NCBI GenBank assembly: GCA_025617745.1
Contig: CM046869.1
Location: 1,572,823 to 1,636,822 of the forward strand
Length of the DNA: 64,000 nt
Direction: 5' to 3'
From: Heliocidaris erythrogramma
Taxonomy: Eukaryota > Echinodermata > Echinoidea > Camarodonta > Echinometridae
The translations under genes and the position numbers were made by a program. The notes under the pieces are model-generated. The model was given only the letters and a program-made list of their open reading frames with translations. It was not told the origin of the DNA and made no database searches. Below are positions 1-10,847 of this stretch, piece after piece. Numbering within the stretch: position 1 is the first letter of the stretch; every line of letters starts with the position of its first letter.

Positions 1-23
1 GCCGTGGGAACCATCGGTGTCTT

Positions 24-1480
24 CTACGGGGTTGTCTGCTTGTGGGAGTGTACCTTGTGGGCTGGTAGACAGGTTGCATCCCTCAGGCTCAGCAGCAACT
101 GTAGATCTCTCTGGGTCAGGAGATTCCTTACTTGCCCGAACACTGCGCCATCAACGTCCACTTCATAAGATCTCTCATCCAAGCGACGAAGTACTGTTCC
201 TTTTTTCCAGCGATCCTCCCCTAGTCGGAACGGCTTCATCCCGACAACGTCGCCTTGAACAAGGTCAGGCAGCTCCTTTGCATGCCTATCAAAGTATTTG
301 GCCTGTCGCTTCTTGTTTAGCTTGAGCTGTCGTGTCTCGTGCTTCGTCTCATGTCTCTGAGGTTTCAGAAGCGAGGACATGGTTGGAACTCTTGTCTTAG
401 TACGCCTTCCGAGGAATCTCTGTGAAGGGCTGGAATCGACACCTTGCGTAGGAGTGTTCCTCAGATTCAGCAATGCGAGATGTAGGTCTTCACCAGACCT
501 CCAACATTTTTTCATGACTTTCTTTGCTGATTTGACTGCAGACTCGACCTGGCCATTCGCTTTGCTGTTATAGGGTGAGATGGTTTGGTGCTTGATGTTC
601 AACTCCTTTATGAAGGTTGCAAACTCTCTTGAAGAGAACGGAGGTCCATTATCGCTCACCATCACATCCGGGATCCCATACCTAGCGAAGTGGTTGGTCA
701 ACTTATTGATCACACTCCTTGCGGTCGACTTGTACAATCGATCAACTTCCCAGAAGTTCGATCTGTAGCAAACTGTCACGAGATACTCTTCACCCTCAAG
801 AGACATAAGATCAACTCCGATCTTTTCCCATGGTCGATTGGATACATCATGCGACATCAGAGGTTGTTGAGGTTGGGCACTTGAGTACTCCATGCATGTT
901 GCGCATGTCTGAATCCACTCAGTTATATCTTGGGTCATCTGCGGCCAGAATACATACTCTCGCGCACGTCGTAGTGTTGCTTCGACCCCACTATGGCCTA
1001 TATGAAGATCAGTCTTGATGTCTCTTCTCATTGCCTTGGGTACAACAAGTCGCTCTCCTCTGAAGATCAAGCCATCAACAACAGTGAGCTCATCTCTCAT
1101 GTTGAAAGAGGGTGTCACATGTGGTGAGAGCTGTGCCTTACTCTCAGGCCACCCAGCCATGATGGTATTCTTCAGTGCTTGTAAGCTTTCATCCTCAGCC
1201 GTGTGCTTTCTCATCTTGACAACTTCTTCTTCCGGCAAAGACAGATGACTAACTGCATTCACCAGCTCGATGTCTTCCTGGCCGTCATGAGACTTCAAGA
1301 ATGATCGACTCAAGGGGTCTGCCAAGTGATTCTCTTTCCCCTTGATGCACTGACCAACGTCATACGCAAGTGCTCGAAGCAACAAACCCTGGAGCCGTTT
1401 GGGGGCTCGATCCAGCGGCTTTCTTGTGATGCTATGGAGAGGCTTATGATCTGAGAAGACTAACCTTGCGACCAAAAGTG
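24..1480 (-). CDS. pol: Pol: RNase H end plus integrase
   Basis: This open frame starts within the RNase H tail (SDHKPLHSITRKPLD through ENHLADPLSRS). It then carries the integrase HHCC zinc motif (HIGH, CATCMEY) and the DDE core: the first D in IGVDLMSLEGEEY, the second in VSDNGPPFSS, and E in NSKANGQVESAVKSAKK. A basic C-terminal region follows (VVGMKPFRLGEDRWKKGTVLRR), resembling the GPY/F-type module that precedes the end of Gypsy integrases. I see no chromodomain. The stop is 23 bases from the window edge. The catalytic residues are kept, but expression as part of Pol is prevented by the upstream lesions. Confidence 0.9.
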
Positions 1481-1958
1481 AACTGGTTCCACTTTTCAAG
1501 GGCGAACACTATGGCTAACAGCTCTTTCTCTATGACAGAGTAGCGAAGTTCCGCGTCTCTCAATGCCCTACTGGCATATGCTACGGGCTTGCCATCTTGA
1601 GTCATGACAGCACCCAGTCCCCTTGCACTAGCATCAGTGTGAATCACCAGTGGCTTTGTCTGGTCGTAGTACATCAATACTGGTGCTTCAGTCATCAGCT
1701 GCTTCAGCTTCTGCATTGCCATATCATGGTTGGCATCCCAAGTCCATACTACATGCTTGCGGAGAGCTCATTCAAGGGTTGCATCACGTCTGCCAATCTT
1801 GGAAGAAACCGGGACAGGTAATTCACCATTCCTCGAAGTCTATCTATGTCATCTTTGTTCTGTGGAGGTTCCATGTTGAGTATGGCCTCAGTCTTCGATG
1901 GATCTACCTTCAACCCATCACTCGAGATGACATGACCCAGGAATTGGATCTCTGCTAG
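1444..1958 (-). pseudogene. pol: Pol: RT thumb/connection and RNase H, frameshifted
   Basis: After the RT stop codon the original frame reads on through VDPSKTEAILNMEPPQNKDD to about 1760. It then shifts near 1750 into the frame carrying WTWDANHDMAMQKLKQL and the RNase H core (VIHTDASARGLGAVM, RYSVIEKELLAIVFALEKW). A second shift at about 1460 returns to the first frame at VFSDHKPLHSI. The D-E RNase H residues are still visible in HTDAS and IEKELLA. The two shifts compensate each other, so PR-RT and integrase lie in one frame and RNase H in another. Confidence 0.85.
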
Positions 1959-2930
1959 TCAGAACTGACACTTGTCCCTGTTAAGTACGATGCCAATCTC
2001 CTGACATCTCTGTAGAAGGCTGCGAAGACGACTATCATGCTCCTTCACATCAGTGCCCCAGACTATGATGTCGTCTGCAACGCACCGTACGCCATCCAAG
2101 CCATCAAGCGCTTGATGTAGACGCCTCTGGAACACCTCACTGCTAACATTCAAGCCAAATGGGAGCCTCTTGTACTTGTACCTTCCCCACGGCGTAGCAA
2201 ACGTTGTTAGCAGGCTTGATTCTTCATCTAGAAGACAGTGAAGGTATCCATCCTTCAAATCGCAGATGGAAAAAACCTTTGCATGGGACAGCTGAGGTAG
2301 AATGTCATCTAGCACTGGCAATGAGTAGTGCTCTCTCATCAGCGCTTGATTCAGAGGTCGAGGATCAAGACAAAGGCGCACCTTCCCAGATTTCTTCTGG
2401 ACTACGGCCATTTGGCTGACCCAATCTGTGGGCTCTGTCACTTCTGAGATAATTCCTCGGCTCACCAACTCATCCAGTTCACGTTTCACTTTGTCCCTAA
2501 GTGATTCTGGAACTACCCTAGCTGGTCTTACTGTCGATCTTGCATCCTCTGTCAGCGTCAAGTGGATCTTCTTTCCTTGCAAACTGCCCACCTTTGAGCA
2601 GTCGAACACCTCTGGATACTCATCCATCACATCTTGTGATTGCACTACGTTCACCGTCTCAAAGTTCTCATAGTTAACAGTGATAAGCTTCATCTGTTCC
2701 GCTGCACGCCGACTCAGAAGAGGTGTCAACTCTTCTTTGACTACAATACAGTGCACATTGTACTTATTACCGGTCTTCTCATTCTTCACTCTGATCTTGG
2801 CTCGACCTAGAGCTGGGAGAGTTGATTCATTATACATCTTCAGAATAATTCTCTCTCTGACAATATCTACGTCAGGAACCATTCCTCTGGGGACCACACT
2901 TACACTGGCTCCAGAGTCTATTTGAAACTC
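1959..2930 (-). pseudogene. pol: Pol: retropepsin active site and reverse transcriptase (N-terminal part)
   Basis: The protease active-site motif IDSGASVSVV is readable at about 2890-2925, upstream of the first methionine of the open frame. The RT follows, with LDPRPLNQAL, FSICDLKDGYLH, RLPFGLNVSSEVFQR and CVADDIIVWG. The last is the V-x-DD catalytic box in the form VADD. Translation stops at a TGA (about 1959-1961) directly after DKCQF. The same frame then continues with recognisable RT sequence (EIQFLGHVISSDGLKVDPSK), so the stop is a nonsense mutation inside RT and not the true end. Confidence 0.9.
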
Positions 2931-3859
2931 TTCTTCTTGGTTCCCACCCTCAGCAGAACATACAGTCCTTTCAGGGGTTTTGTCCCTGTGGCATACACCT
3001 CAATGCACTTGACAGACTCTGTATCTGATGAAGATTGACTGGAATGTTCTTCACAAACTCTATGTAGTTTGTTCGGCTTGGAACTCTTTTGTTTACAGCA
3101 TACGGCGAAGTGATTCTGTCTGTGGCACTTATTGCACTCCTTCCCGCACGCTGGACACTCCTGCTTCTTAGCAACGTGTGTCCTGGCACAGAACTTGCAC
3201 TTCACTTGTCTCGCCTTTGACGACTCTTGTGTTTCTTGGGTCTTCTTTCTCCGACCTTTCGGATTGAACTTCTCTACCTTGTGTACTATCACAGGTTCAT
3301 CTCCAATCATCTGCAACTGAGTACGGGACTGTTCAAATGACTTGCAAATATCTACAGCATCAGGGAGCTTCAAATCCCTCTTCTGCAACAGTCTTTTCCG
3401 CGTGGCGGAATCTGAGATTCCGAGTATGATGCGGTCACGAATGAGACTATCATGAAGACAATGACAAAAGTTGCAGGTCTTAGCGAGTTCCCTCAAATCT
3501 GCTACATACTCCTCAGTGGTTTCTCCAGGACGTTGGTCCCGCTTGTTAAAGATAAAACGCTCATACGTCTCATTTGTTTGACCAACAATCATCTCAGACA
3601 TTTTTTCAACAATGAGTTTTATGTCATCCTTGTCTTCGCCCACCGTGTACGTCAGGCTGTTGTATACTTTGAGCCCTTCTGGCCCTAACGTGTGTAATAA
3701 CACCGCCTTTTGGTAATCTTTAGGCTTCTTAGACAATTCAGTGATAACAGCATAGTTGTTAAACATTTGCTTGAAAATCTTCCACTCATCAACCCTATCC
3801 TCCTTTAACCTAAGAGGAGGTGGTGGAGTTACATAAACATTGAGTGGTGCCTGTGCCAT
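2918..3859 (-). CDS. gag: Gag polyprotein of Gypsy-type element
   Basis: An open frame of 313 codons. It begins MAQAPLNVYVTPPPPLRL and carries a capsid-like helical region typical of Mag/K02A2.6-type Gag. A basic segment with GRRKK follows at about residue 200. Near residues 220-260 is a cysteine/histidine cluster (CKFC, CPAC, CNKCH, HFAVCC) that fits zinc knuckles for RNA packaging. The frame ends in KKKSFK just where the protease DSGA motif begins in another frame, so Gag and Pol overlap by a few codons. No internal stops are present, in contrast with the damaged pol downstream. Confidence 0.88.
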   Translation of the reverse strand: MAQAPLNVYVTPPPPLRLKEDRVDEWKIFKQMFNNYAVITELSKKPKDYQKAVLLHTLGPEGLKVYNSLTYTVGEDKDDIKLIVEKMSEMIVGQTNETYERFIFNKRDQRPGETTEEYVADLRELAKTCNFCHCLHDSLIRDRIILGISDSATRKRLLQKRDLKLPDAVDICKSFEQSRTQLQMIGDEPVIVHKVEKFNPKGRRKKTQETQESSKARQVKCKFCARTHVAKKQECPACGKECNKCHRQNHFAVCCKQKSSKPNKLHRVCEEHSSQSSSDTESVKCIEVYATGTKPLKGLYVLLRVGTKKKSFK

Positions 3860-5700
3860 AATGCTTCACCCCTAACACACGATATAAATCAGTAACACTT
3901 GTAATAATCCTGACTCACCGCACAACAGTGCCAATTATAATATGCACATGGAAATTACATGTAGATTGTGCTTGCATAAAATATTTCAACACTGCGTTGC
4001 AAATATAAATATATAGACATTTACATGCAAAAACTCATATTGTACCTATACATAGCAATGTGCAATACAAAATACTACACAACAGTTTGGTAGCATGTCG
4101 TAACCGAGTCCAGTTCAATCCATTCCAAAAAGTCTCACTGGACCACGAATTTCAAATCTTGTGAGATGTTCACCGTCAAGTTAAAGGACAATTAACCCCA
4201 CGTGATATTCTAGATGCACCTATTGTCTGCTACGTCTTTCCATGGAGGCTGCCATTTTGTGCATGACACGGATCATTAGGTACCATATGCATTGATAATA
4301 GCCTACCTTTACAACAGATACGTCGCTTTGTTCTGATTGTATTACGATTGTTATTGGCCATGGGCCTAGATAATTGACGACCCATGAGTTCTAATAGCCA
4401 TCCTGTAAAGCAGATTCCTCGCTTTGTTTTGGTATTGTTACGATTGTCTCCGTCCTTGACGTCAATTCTCCGTCCTTGACGTATATTTTTTATGAAGTAT
4501 ATTTTTTATGAACAAATTAAGACCTTTTAAAAAATATATAAAACTAAACTTACATTTCAGAATATGTGACTTTATCTAATATATATTTGTCCTCTAAAAA
4601 TCAATTACAAGTTAACGATGAAGGAAATTTTACTTGGGATGAAAAATATGTTCGTGTACACATAAAGTAATGGCAGCCCCTTATTATTGCTAGCAGACGA
4701 TAACTTGGCTGGAAAATAGTGATTTATATCTATATCCTGTGTTTTTACATGAAATTGCATGTATCAAATAAGAGGCATATACTACACCATTCAAAATAAG
4801 CTAATTCATACGCTGAGGTTAATTTCCCTTTAAAGTCACAAATCGCGCACTGTAGGAGTAGTCACCTGTTCTCCGTCTCAGCCACTCTCGATGCCCTAAC
4901 CGTTCACCAGAGTATCTGTACAAGTGGCCACTTCTCTCAGCTTTAATAGTTCTTGCACTCTCCAGATAGCTCAGTAGACTTGGTGATGAACAGGCACACA
5001 CATTTCTGGATGGTCAAGACGTTCATCAGCACAGCAGATGCAGTCACTTGCACTCTGTGTCTCAGCTACTGCTCACTTTACGCAAGGACGAAGATGAACC
5101 AATGCTCGACGAGTACCTTGCGAGTCCCATCCAGAATCCTTGCACATAATTATATGCAGACTTTCTATCTCATCTGCTTGGCGGCGATTCTCGATCATGC
5201 AGCTCTAGTCTGAGCACAGACTACACATAGCTCATCAAGCCCAGCTACAGTACGTAGTAGACATGGTAGATGTAGCACACAATCTACAAGGCGACACGCT
5301 CATGATCCCACATCACCAAATCAAAGATGAGACTATTGAAAGCAAACTCCAATGAACAAACCGGCGCAGTCATTGACGTCTGATCTCGATCACGTACGAT
5401 TTCACCAAACTCCAGCGCACACATCATCACACGTACGGGCCGGGGCCGCACACGGGTACAGTCAACTGGCAACAGCGGCGCTCACAGTCACCGTCACACA
5501 ACATCGGAGCCCGATGTCAAAACTTAAAAGTTGGATCCTGACAAGCCATTACATTCTGGCTAAACTGCATAGCGTCCATTACAGCGACAAACATCCAAAT
5601 TGCGCTGCCACCATGTTGATCTATATCGTTTTCTACTTATAAGGGAGAAATAGACAAATTCCGACGGCGAATCAACACACATGACACTAATTTATGCAGG
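3860..5700. other. Upstream flank / probable 5' leader and LTR of Gypsy element, ends not resolved
   Basis: No credible gene lies here. Because gag starts at 3859 on the minus strand, the untranslated leader and 5' LTR should be in this stretch. I found no convincing TG...CA boundary with an adjacent TGG primer-binding site. Short tandem duplications occur at about 4447-4512: TCTCCGTCCTTGACGT twice, and ATATTTTTTATGAAGT-like twice. Short open frames at 4953-5213 and 5352-5642 look random. Confidence 0.4.
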
Positions 5701-7268
5701 GTAAAATCAGGAGCCTATATTATCGGTCAAAAGTCAATCACATTGTTTCTGATGCTGCCATCTATAGCTACAAACATTATAGCAATGAGATATTGTTGAT
5801 TGCATGTCATCATCCATCGTCATCATCCTCAGGCTGCATGAATATATTCAATACAAATATGTAAGCTCTGATTCTTTTTTCATAAGGTATATCTTTATTG
5901 CACTTCAAGAGCAATGGAAATTCGCGATATTCACATGGTAAAGTTACATCCAGAAACATAAATACATTCATAGAAAGGTGCATCGTCGGTGCGGGAGGGT
6001 AAAGCCTGGCCTGTGATCACCCGGGGGCTGGACTCACACTTCCCTGGGCGCGCTGGTGCTGCCTCCGCCAACAGTCCATGCTTAGAGCCTTAAATTCAGG
6101 TATTAGGTGTAAATTCATCAATTCATCAATTCATCAAAATTTCTGACGATTTCTGGCGAGCTTTGTACGAGCATGTTTCGCAGAAACAACGCAAATCGTA
6201 AATATCAACGCGAAAAGAAAAAAAAACGTATTTCGTTAAAAAATATTTCTAAGAAAAAAGATGCATTTCGCAAAACAGGCAGCCTGTGGCCCGAACTAGG
6301 AGGTACCCAAACATCTAATTTGCGTACATATCTAATTAACACAAAAATGTATGATTTTTTTCTTTTCTTCAAAATACAGCAACTGCATAAAGTCGATATA
6401 GTTAAAAGGCGCCAGCCCTTCCTCTGTTCGCCAAAATTTGTCCATACGCCTATATGTAAACATAAAACATTAATGTATTTGAGAAAAAGTAAACTGTTAG
6501 AAGGTAAGGTTCGTCTTATGTTTCCATGTTGCATGCTTTCAACAACAATGGAAGTCGTCGCCCTTTTTCAGAGGGTTCATTACATATCCAAAATAAGATT
6601 CGTTGCGCTTGTTGCATTATTCTGAACGTTTGTTAATTTATAGTTGAATTAATACCTTTTAACGTATGAAATGCGTTAATAAGCCGTTATCCCAAGTCTA
6701 GACACCAAGGATGAGGTTGGAAGTCCCACTGCCAGCCAAGGCCGGGCGGAACAGGTGCTCCTTTTTACGAGCTTGTTTATGCAAACCCGGCTCGGCGGTG
6801 GAGATTTCCAACTTCTCTCCCACTTTTCTTCGTGGTCTTATTCGAGTAGCATGTTTTTACTTTCCTTGCTTGCTACTACCAATTTTTTTTATTTACAATA
6901 AATTTGTGGAATCATCGTTGCTTTAGTACCTTTCCTGCAATACCAAAGTTTTGAGTTCAGGTCTTCTTGGCAGCTGAAATCGGTACATAGGCTGACTGAT
7001 TCATTTATTTTAGAACGCTTCGCGGTTCGGATTTAAATCAGTGTTTCAACACAGCTTTTAGAACGAGTGTGTGTACAGCAATTTTTCATGTTCCACGATT
7101 TATGTGACAATAGTATCTAGAACGCTTCGCCGATAGCTGCTGATCGTGCACTCAGTTTCATCGAATGCCTGTCTGCGAATTTCTTTTGGAATACTGATCA
7201 GCTACATTCGTCTATTTCCTTGCCTCGTTAGTCTTGACTTTTGGACCGGGTTTGTGTTTTGGAGTATA
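5701..7268. other. No recognisable gene; approach to the Ngaro/DIRS-like element
   Basis: A lysine- and phenylalanine-rich frame at 6173-6625 is opposed by another frame on the minus strand and has no family features, so I treat it as chance. The motif AGAACGCTTCGC occurs twice, at about 7012 and 7110, with AGAACGAGTG between them. These may belong to the left terminal repeats of the retroelement that follows, but I could not match them to its right side. Confidence 0.35.
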
Positions 7269-8160
7269 ATGCCTAAGCAGGGGAAGCAAAGGTCGACCAG
7301 GCGAGTCAGGAAACGGTGAGTCTAATAATATTGGGGCCCCTTGGCCCTTTGTAAACCCACTCGATGCCATAAATACGCATGCTGGAGCATATCCTACTCT
7401 TGAAAATGTTCCCCCTAATTCTGTTCGATCCCCACCTCCTCCTTCAGCCCACTCACTGCCTGTTACTTCGGGCATCGACCTCTCTCCACAGCCGGCTATG
7501 CTGAGCTGTGTTTGCGATGAGCTAGGCGGAGAGGTACCGGCTACTATTAAGGAGAAGATCTGGAGGGGCGAATTCATAGAGCTGGGTCTTTTGCTGAAAA
7601 GGGATAGTGCCCAAGACACTTCGATTCAAACTTTTAGTTTTTGTTCCGCGGGGTCATCGGTAGTTCTGCGCCCGCAAAGCAAGGCTCAAGCGATTTATGA
7701 TATTGGGCAGTGGACGTCTGCTTTTCTGGTCTTTGCGTCCATCTATTTAGAACGTCACCCGGCGCGAGCGCGCGAGTTGCTAAAATACATGGATATCGTG
7801 CGTTCGATAGTCCGGTATGGGGGTATAATTGGCGCTCATACGATGTGCAATTCCGCCTCCGTCAAGCTCGGCAACCACACCGGTCGTGGGCGACTATTGA
7901 TATGGAGTTATGGCTCACAATCGCGACATCGAGCCAAGGCGCGTTTTTCCCTCGCGGCAATATGGGTCGCTCCGTGGAGTCGGCCCACGTCCACCTTGCT
8001 CTGCTTCGCTTTCAATGGCACCGGGTCATGTAGCCGTACCAACTGCCGCTATGCGCACATCTGCGGAAACTGTGCGGCAACCACGCACGGCTCCAGCTCA
8101 TGCACTAAGCAAACCAGTGCCCCAAACAAGAGGCAAAGGGCTGGCCCGAACGCCAATTAA
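7269..8160 (+). pseudogene. Gag-like protein of Ngaro/DIRS-like element, frameshifted
   Basis: A start at 7269 reads MPKQGKQRSTRRVRKR and stops. One frame over, coding continues without a stop into the frame of 7498-8160. Readable blocks are IGQWTSAFLVFASIYLERHP and LLKYMDIVRSIVRY. Near 7820 the frame shifts to give YDVQFRLRQARQPHRSWATI, and near 8010 it shifts back into CFAFNGTGSCSRTNCRYAH and CGNCAATTH. The last is a CCCH plus CxxC...C zinc cluster that is usual at the end of Gag in animal DIRS/Ngaro-like elements. At least three indels separate the pieces. The role, inferred from family, is RNA binding and particle assembly. Confidence 0.75.
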
Positions 8161-9640
8161 CTTAAAAAGAATGCTTCCTTTTCTGAGTACCTACAACAAT
8201 CGTCAAGATGCTGCGCAGCTTATTTCAGGTTTTCAATATGGTTTTTCACTTGGTTTTACTGGTACGCGTCGTCCCGTGTCGTCGCGGAACCTAAAATCTG
8301 CCGGAGAACATAAAGAGATCTTAGTAGCTAAAATTGAGAAAGAAATTAGCCTCGGCAGAATTTCTGGTCCTTTTCAATCCCCACCCTTTCCGAATTTTCG
8401 TTGCTCGCCTATTGGGCTTGTCCCCAAGCGGACCCCTGGGGAATTTCGCCTTATTCAACATCTGTCGGCGCCTCGCGGGTCCTCGGTCAATGAATTCATT
8501 GATTCGGACCTGTGTTCCGTGTCATACACTTCGTTTGATGAGGCTGTGAATCTCGTTTCACAGCTTGGGCGTAGAGCGCTTATGGGGAAGGCGGATATTA
8601 AATCGGCCTTTCGATTGCTGCCGGTCCACCCTTCGGATTTCGAACTCCTCGGCTTTTGCTTAGACGGCAAATATTACTATGATAGGTGCTTGCCTATGGG
8701 CTGCTCAATCTCATGTGCGCACTTTGAGCGATTTAGTACATTTCTGGAGTCTTGTTGTCGTAAAGTTGCCGGGACTGAGCGGGTCCTACATTACTTGGAC
8801 GATTTCTTTTTCGCGGGCGCGACGCGGAAAGAGTGCGAATCGTCTATGGGACACTTCATGGCTATGTGCGAAGCTTTTGGGGTCCCAATAGCGAGCGAGA
8901 AAACCGAGGGACCTGTTTCCACTATCACGTTTTTAGGTTTGGAAATCGATGCAGCGGCGCTCAGAGTTCGCGTACCAAGACAAAAGGTAGAAACCTTGCA
9001 GACAATGTTGCGTAATTTCGAGGCACAGCAGAAACTTACTTTGAGGCAATTACAATCGCTGATAGGCAGCCTTAACTTTGTGTGTAAAGCCGTGGCTCCT
9101 GGGAGAGCCTTTCTTAGGCGTCTTATCGATCTGACAAGAGGGGTCCGCCGTCCGGAACACCGAATTCGCATAACGCTCGGGGCAAAGGCCGATATGCAAG
9201 CATGGTCTTTGTTTTTATCCGAGTTCAATGGTACCGTCATGTTTTCACACCCCGACTGGCTCACGAATACTCAATTTCAATTCTTCACCGATGCAGCCGC
9301 TAGCATTGGTTTTGGAATTTTCTTCCAGAACAAGTGGGCTCAGGGCAGATGGCCCGCGGAAATTTCGGATAGAAAATTCTCCATCGCTTTCTTGGAGCTC
9401 TTTCCGATCGTCGCGGGTATCCGTCTGTGGGGGTGCATTTAGCTAACAACAAAGTCGTGCATGTCGTCAATTCCCAAACGTCTAAGTGCCCCCACATCAT
9501 GAAGTTAGTAAGAAGGTTGGTCGGGCTTTGCTTGAAGTTCAATATTTCACATGTATTTTGTTCAAAGCTCGCTATGTGCCTGGCTCTCGCAACGAAATAG
9601 CTGACTCCCTCTCTCGTTTTCAGATGGACAGGTTTCGTCA
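7910..9640 (+). pseudogene. Reverse transcriptase-RNase H of Ngaro/DIRS-like element
   Basis: The RT blocks are clear: FRCSPIGLVPKRTPGEFRLI, ALMGKADIKSAFRLLPVH, RCLPMGCSISCAHFERF, then the catalytic box HYLDDFFFAG near residue 295 of this frame, and TFLGLEIDA. RNase H-like sequence follows (FFTDAAASIGFGIFF, FSIAFLELFPIVAGIRLWG). The frame breaks at about 9430 in a run of five G and again at about 9550. The last stretch (YVPGSRNEIADSLSRFQ) is in a third frame up to about 9640. The first 80 or so residues overlap the end of Gag and may not be translated as RT. Translation probably relied on a shift from Gag or internal initiation. Confidence 0.85.
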
Positions 9641-9667
9641 CCTGGCGCCGGGCGCAGATCGGCTAGG

Positions 9668-10847
9668 ATGCGACCTACCCACCCATCTATGGCAGAGCTT
9701 CTTATAGAAAGGAATCGCCTCCTGTTTGCCTCTCGAGCGCCGAGTACTCACTCTACTTACGAGAAAGCCTGGTCTGCATTCCAGCAGTTTAGGTTGCGAT
9801 ATCACTACGATATAAGTATTAAACCAGATGTTGAGCAAGTCGCTCAATTTATATCTTTTCTTTCATGGCATGGCTATGCAGGGGCAACTATTAGTACATA
9901 TATTTCTGGTATAGCTTTCGGTATGCAGGCATTAGGATGGCCCGATATAACAAACGGTTTTGTAATTCGTCGATTGGTTGACGGATGTAGGCGCAGAAAT
10001 GCCCGCCATGATACACGATGTCCCATAACTTTGCCCATTCTCAAATCAATTATCAATTCCATTTCACACGTTTGCAAGAGTACCTACGACCAGGCGTTAT
10101 TTCGAGCCGCATTTCTGGTAGCGTTTTTTTGGTTTTCTTCGGGTGGGGGAGTTCACAGCAAAATCCAAAAGGGGTCCCTTTCCCTTATCACAGGAGGACG
10201 TTCACATATGGGGTACAAACAGTAACAGAAATTTGCATCTAACAGTTCGTAGGTCTAAAACGGATCAAACAGGGAGGGGGTGTCGCATTGTAATTCCTCC
10301 CAACGACATGGCTCTCATGTGTCCAGTACGAGCCGTGGAAGATTACCTATCTATCCGTAGTGGTACTGGGGTCGCCTTTTTTCGGCATTTCGACACGCAT
10401 CCGTTAACGAGGCATGAGTTCAGTGGAAAGTTGAAGCGAGTGATAAACTTTATCGGTTTACCTGTTGCCTTTTATTCCTCTCATTCCTTTCGTATTGGGG
10501 CCGCAACGTCTGCCGCGATGGCGGGCGTACCTGATGTTTGCATCCAAAATATGGGCCGGTGGGTTTCTAACACTCACCGGCGATATATTCGTGCTGACAC
10601 AACCGTTCTAAACGGCCATTTAAGGGTTCTTATAATGTCTTTTTTCCAGTTTCCCACAGCGACATATAAAAGAAGTATATATCAGCTTTACTCACTGGTG
10701 TCCACAGTCATCCCTGCTGCTTGCCTTTTCTCTTTTATATCTCCCATTGCAGTTAAACGACGGGCTAGTGTCATCACACACAAGTTTGATTATGCCTTCT
10801 ACTGGAAGCTTGTTTTATTTTGGGTCATCCACGCGACGAGGCACTAG
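9668..10847 (+). pseudogene. Tyrosine recombinase of Ngaro/DIRS-like element, one-base frameshift
   Basis: The N-terminal core-binding part (STHSTYEKAWSAFQQF, VAQFISFLSWHGYAGATIST) and the catalytic part lie in two frames that meet in a run of seven T at about 10124-10130. With the run read in the downstream frame the sequence gives FLRVGEFTA, which holds the first catalytic arginine. The second frame carries HSFRIGAAT (H about 10482, R about 10491), GRWVSNTHRRY and the nucleophile tyrosine at about 10584. All expected catalytic residues are therefore encoded and only one base separates this from an open frame. Sequence after about 10625 is poorly conserved and may be non-coding. Confidence 0.85.

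Larger units (their letters stand above)
1..3859 (-). mobile_element. Ty3/Gypsy-type LTR retrotransposon, 3' part cut by window edge
   Basis: Read on the minus strand, the order is gag (2918-3859), retropepsin and reverse transcriptase (about 1959-2930), RNase H (about 1444-1740) and integrase (24-1480). This is the Ty3/Gypsy order. Single-frame gag and pol without a chromodomain and the overall look of the proteins suggest the Mag lineage, which includes the sea-urchin SURL elements; that placement is inference. Pol carries at least one nonsense codon and two compensating frameshifts, so the copy is defective. The 3' LTR lies off the left edge. The 5' LTR should lie to the right of 3859, but I could not fix its ends or the primer-binding site. 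Confidence 0.93.
7269..10847 (+). mobile_element. Tyrosine-recombinase retrotransposon, Ngaro/DIRS-like, degenerate
   Basis: Three modules follow in order on the plus strand: a Gag-like frame, an RT-RNase H, and a tyrosine recombinase. This set defines the DIRS order, in which integration uses a recombinase and not a DDE integrase. RNase H ends at about 9640 and the recombinase starts within a few tens of bases, leaving no room for the methyltransferase domain found in DIRS proper. That favours a Ngaro-type element (inference). Every module is interrupted by frameshifts, so this copy should be inactive. I could not define split direct repeats; CTGGTGTCCAC recurs at about 10697 and 10973. Confidence 0.88.

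Noticed and set aside
3860-5700. Defined 5' LTR of the Gypsy element
   Set aside because: Several TGT...ACA candidates exist, but none is followed by a convincing primer-binding site, and the partner LTR is outside the window.
6173-6625. 150-residue plus-strand frame
   Set aside because: Opposed by a long frame on the other strand, lysine-rich with no family match by eye; typical of chance in A+T-rich DNA.
7212-7619. Minus-strand frame over the Gag region of the Ngaro-like element
   Set aside because: It is the antisense shadow of the coding sequence and has no recognisable features.
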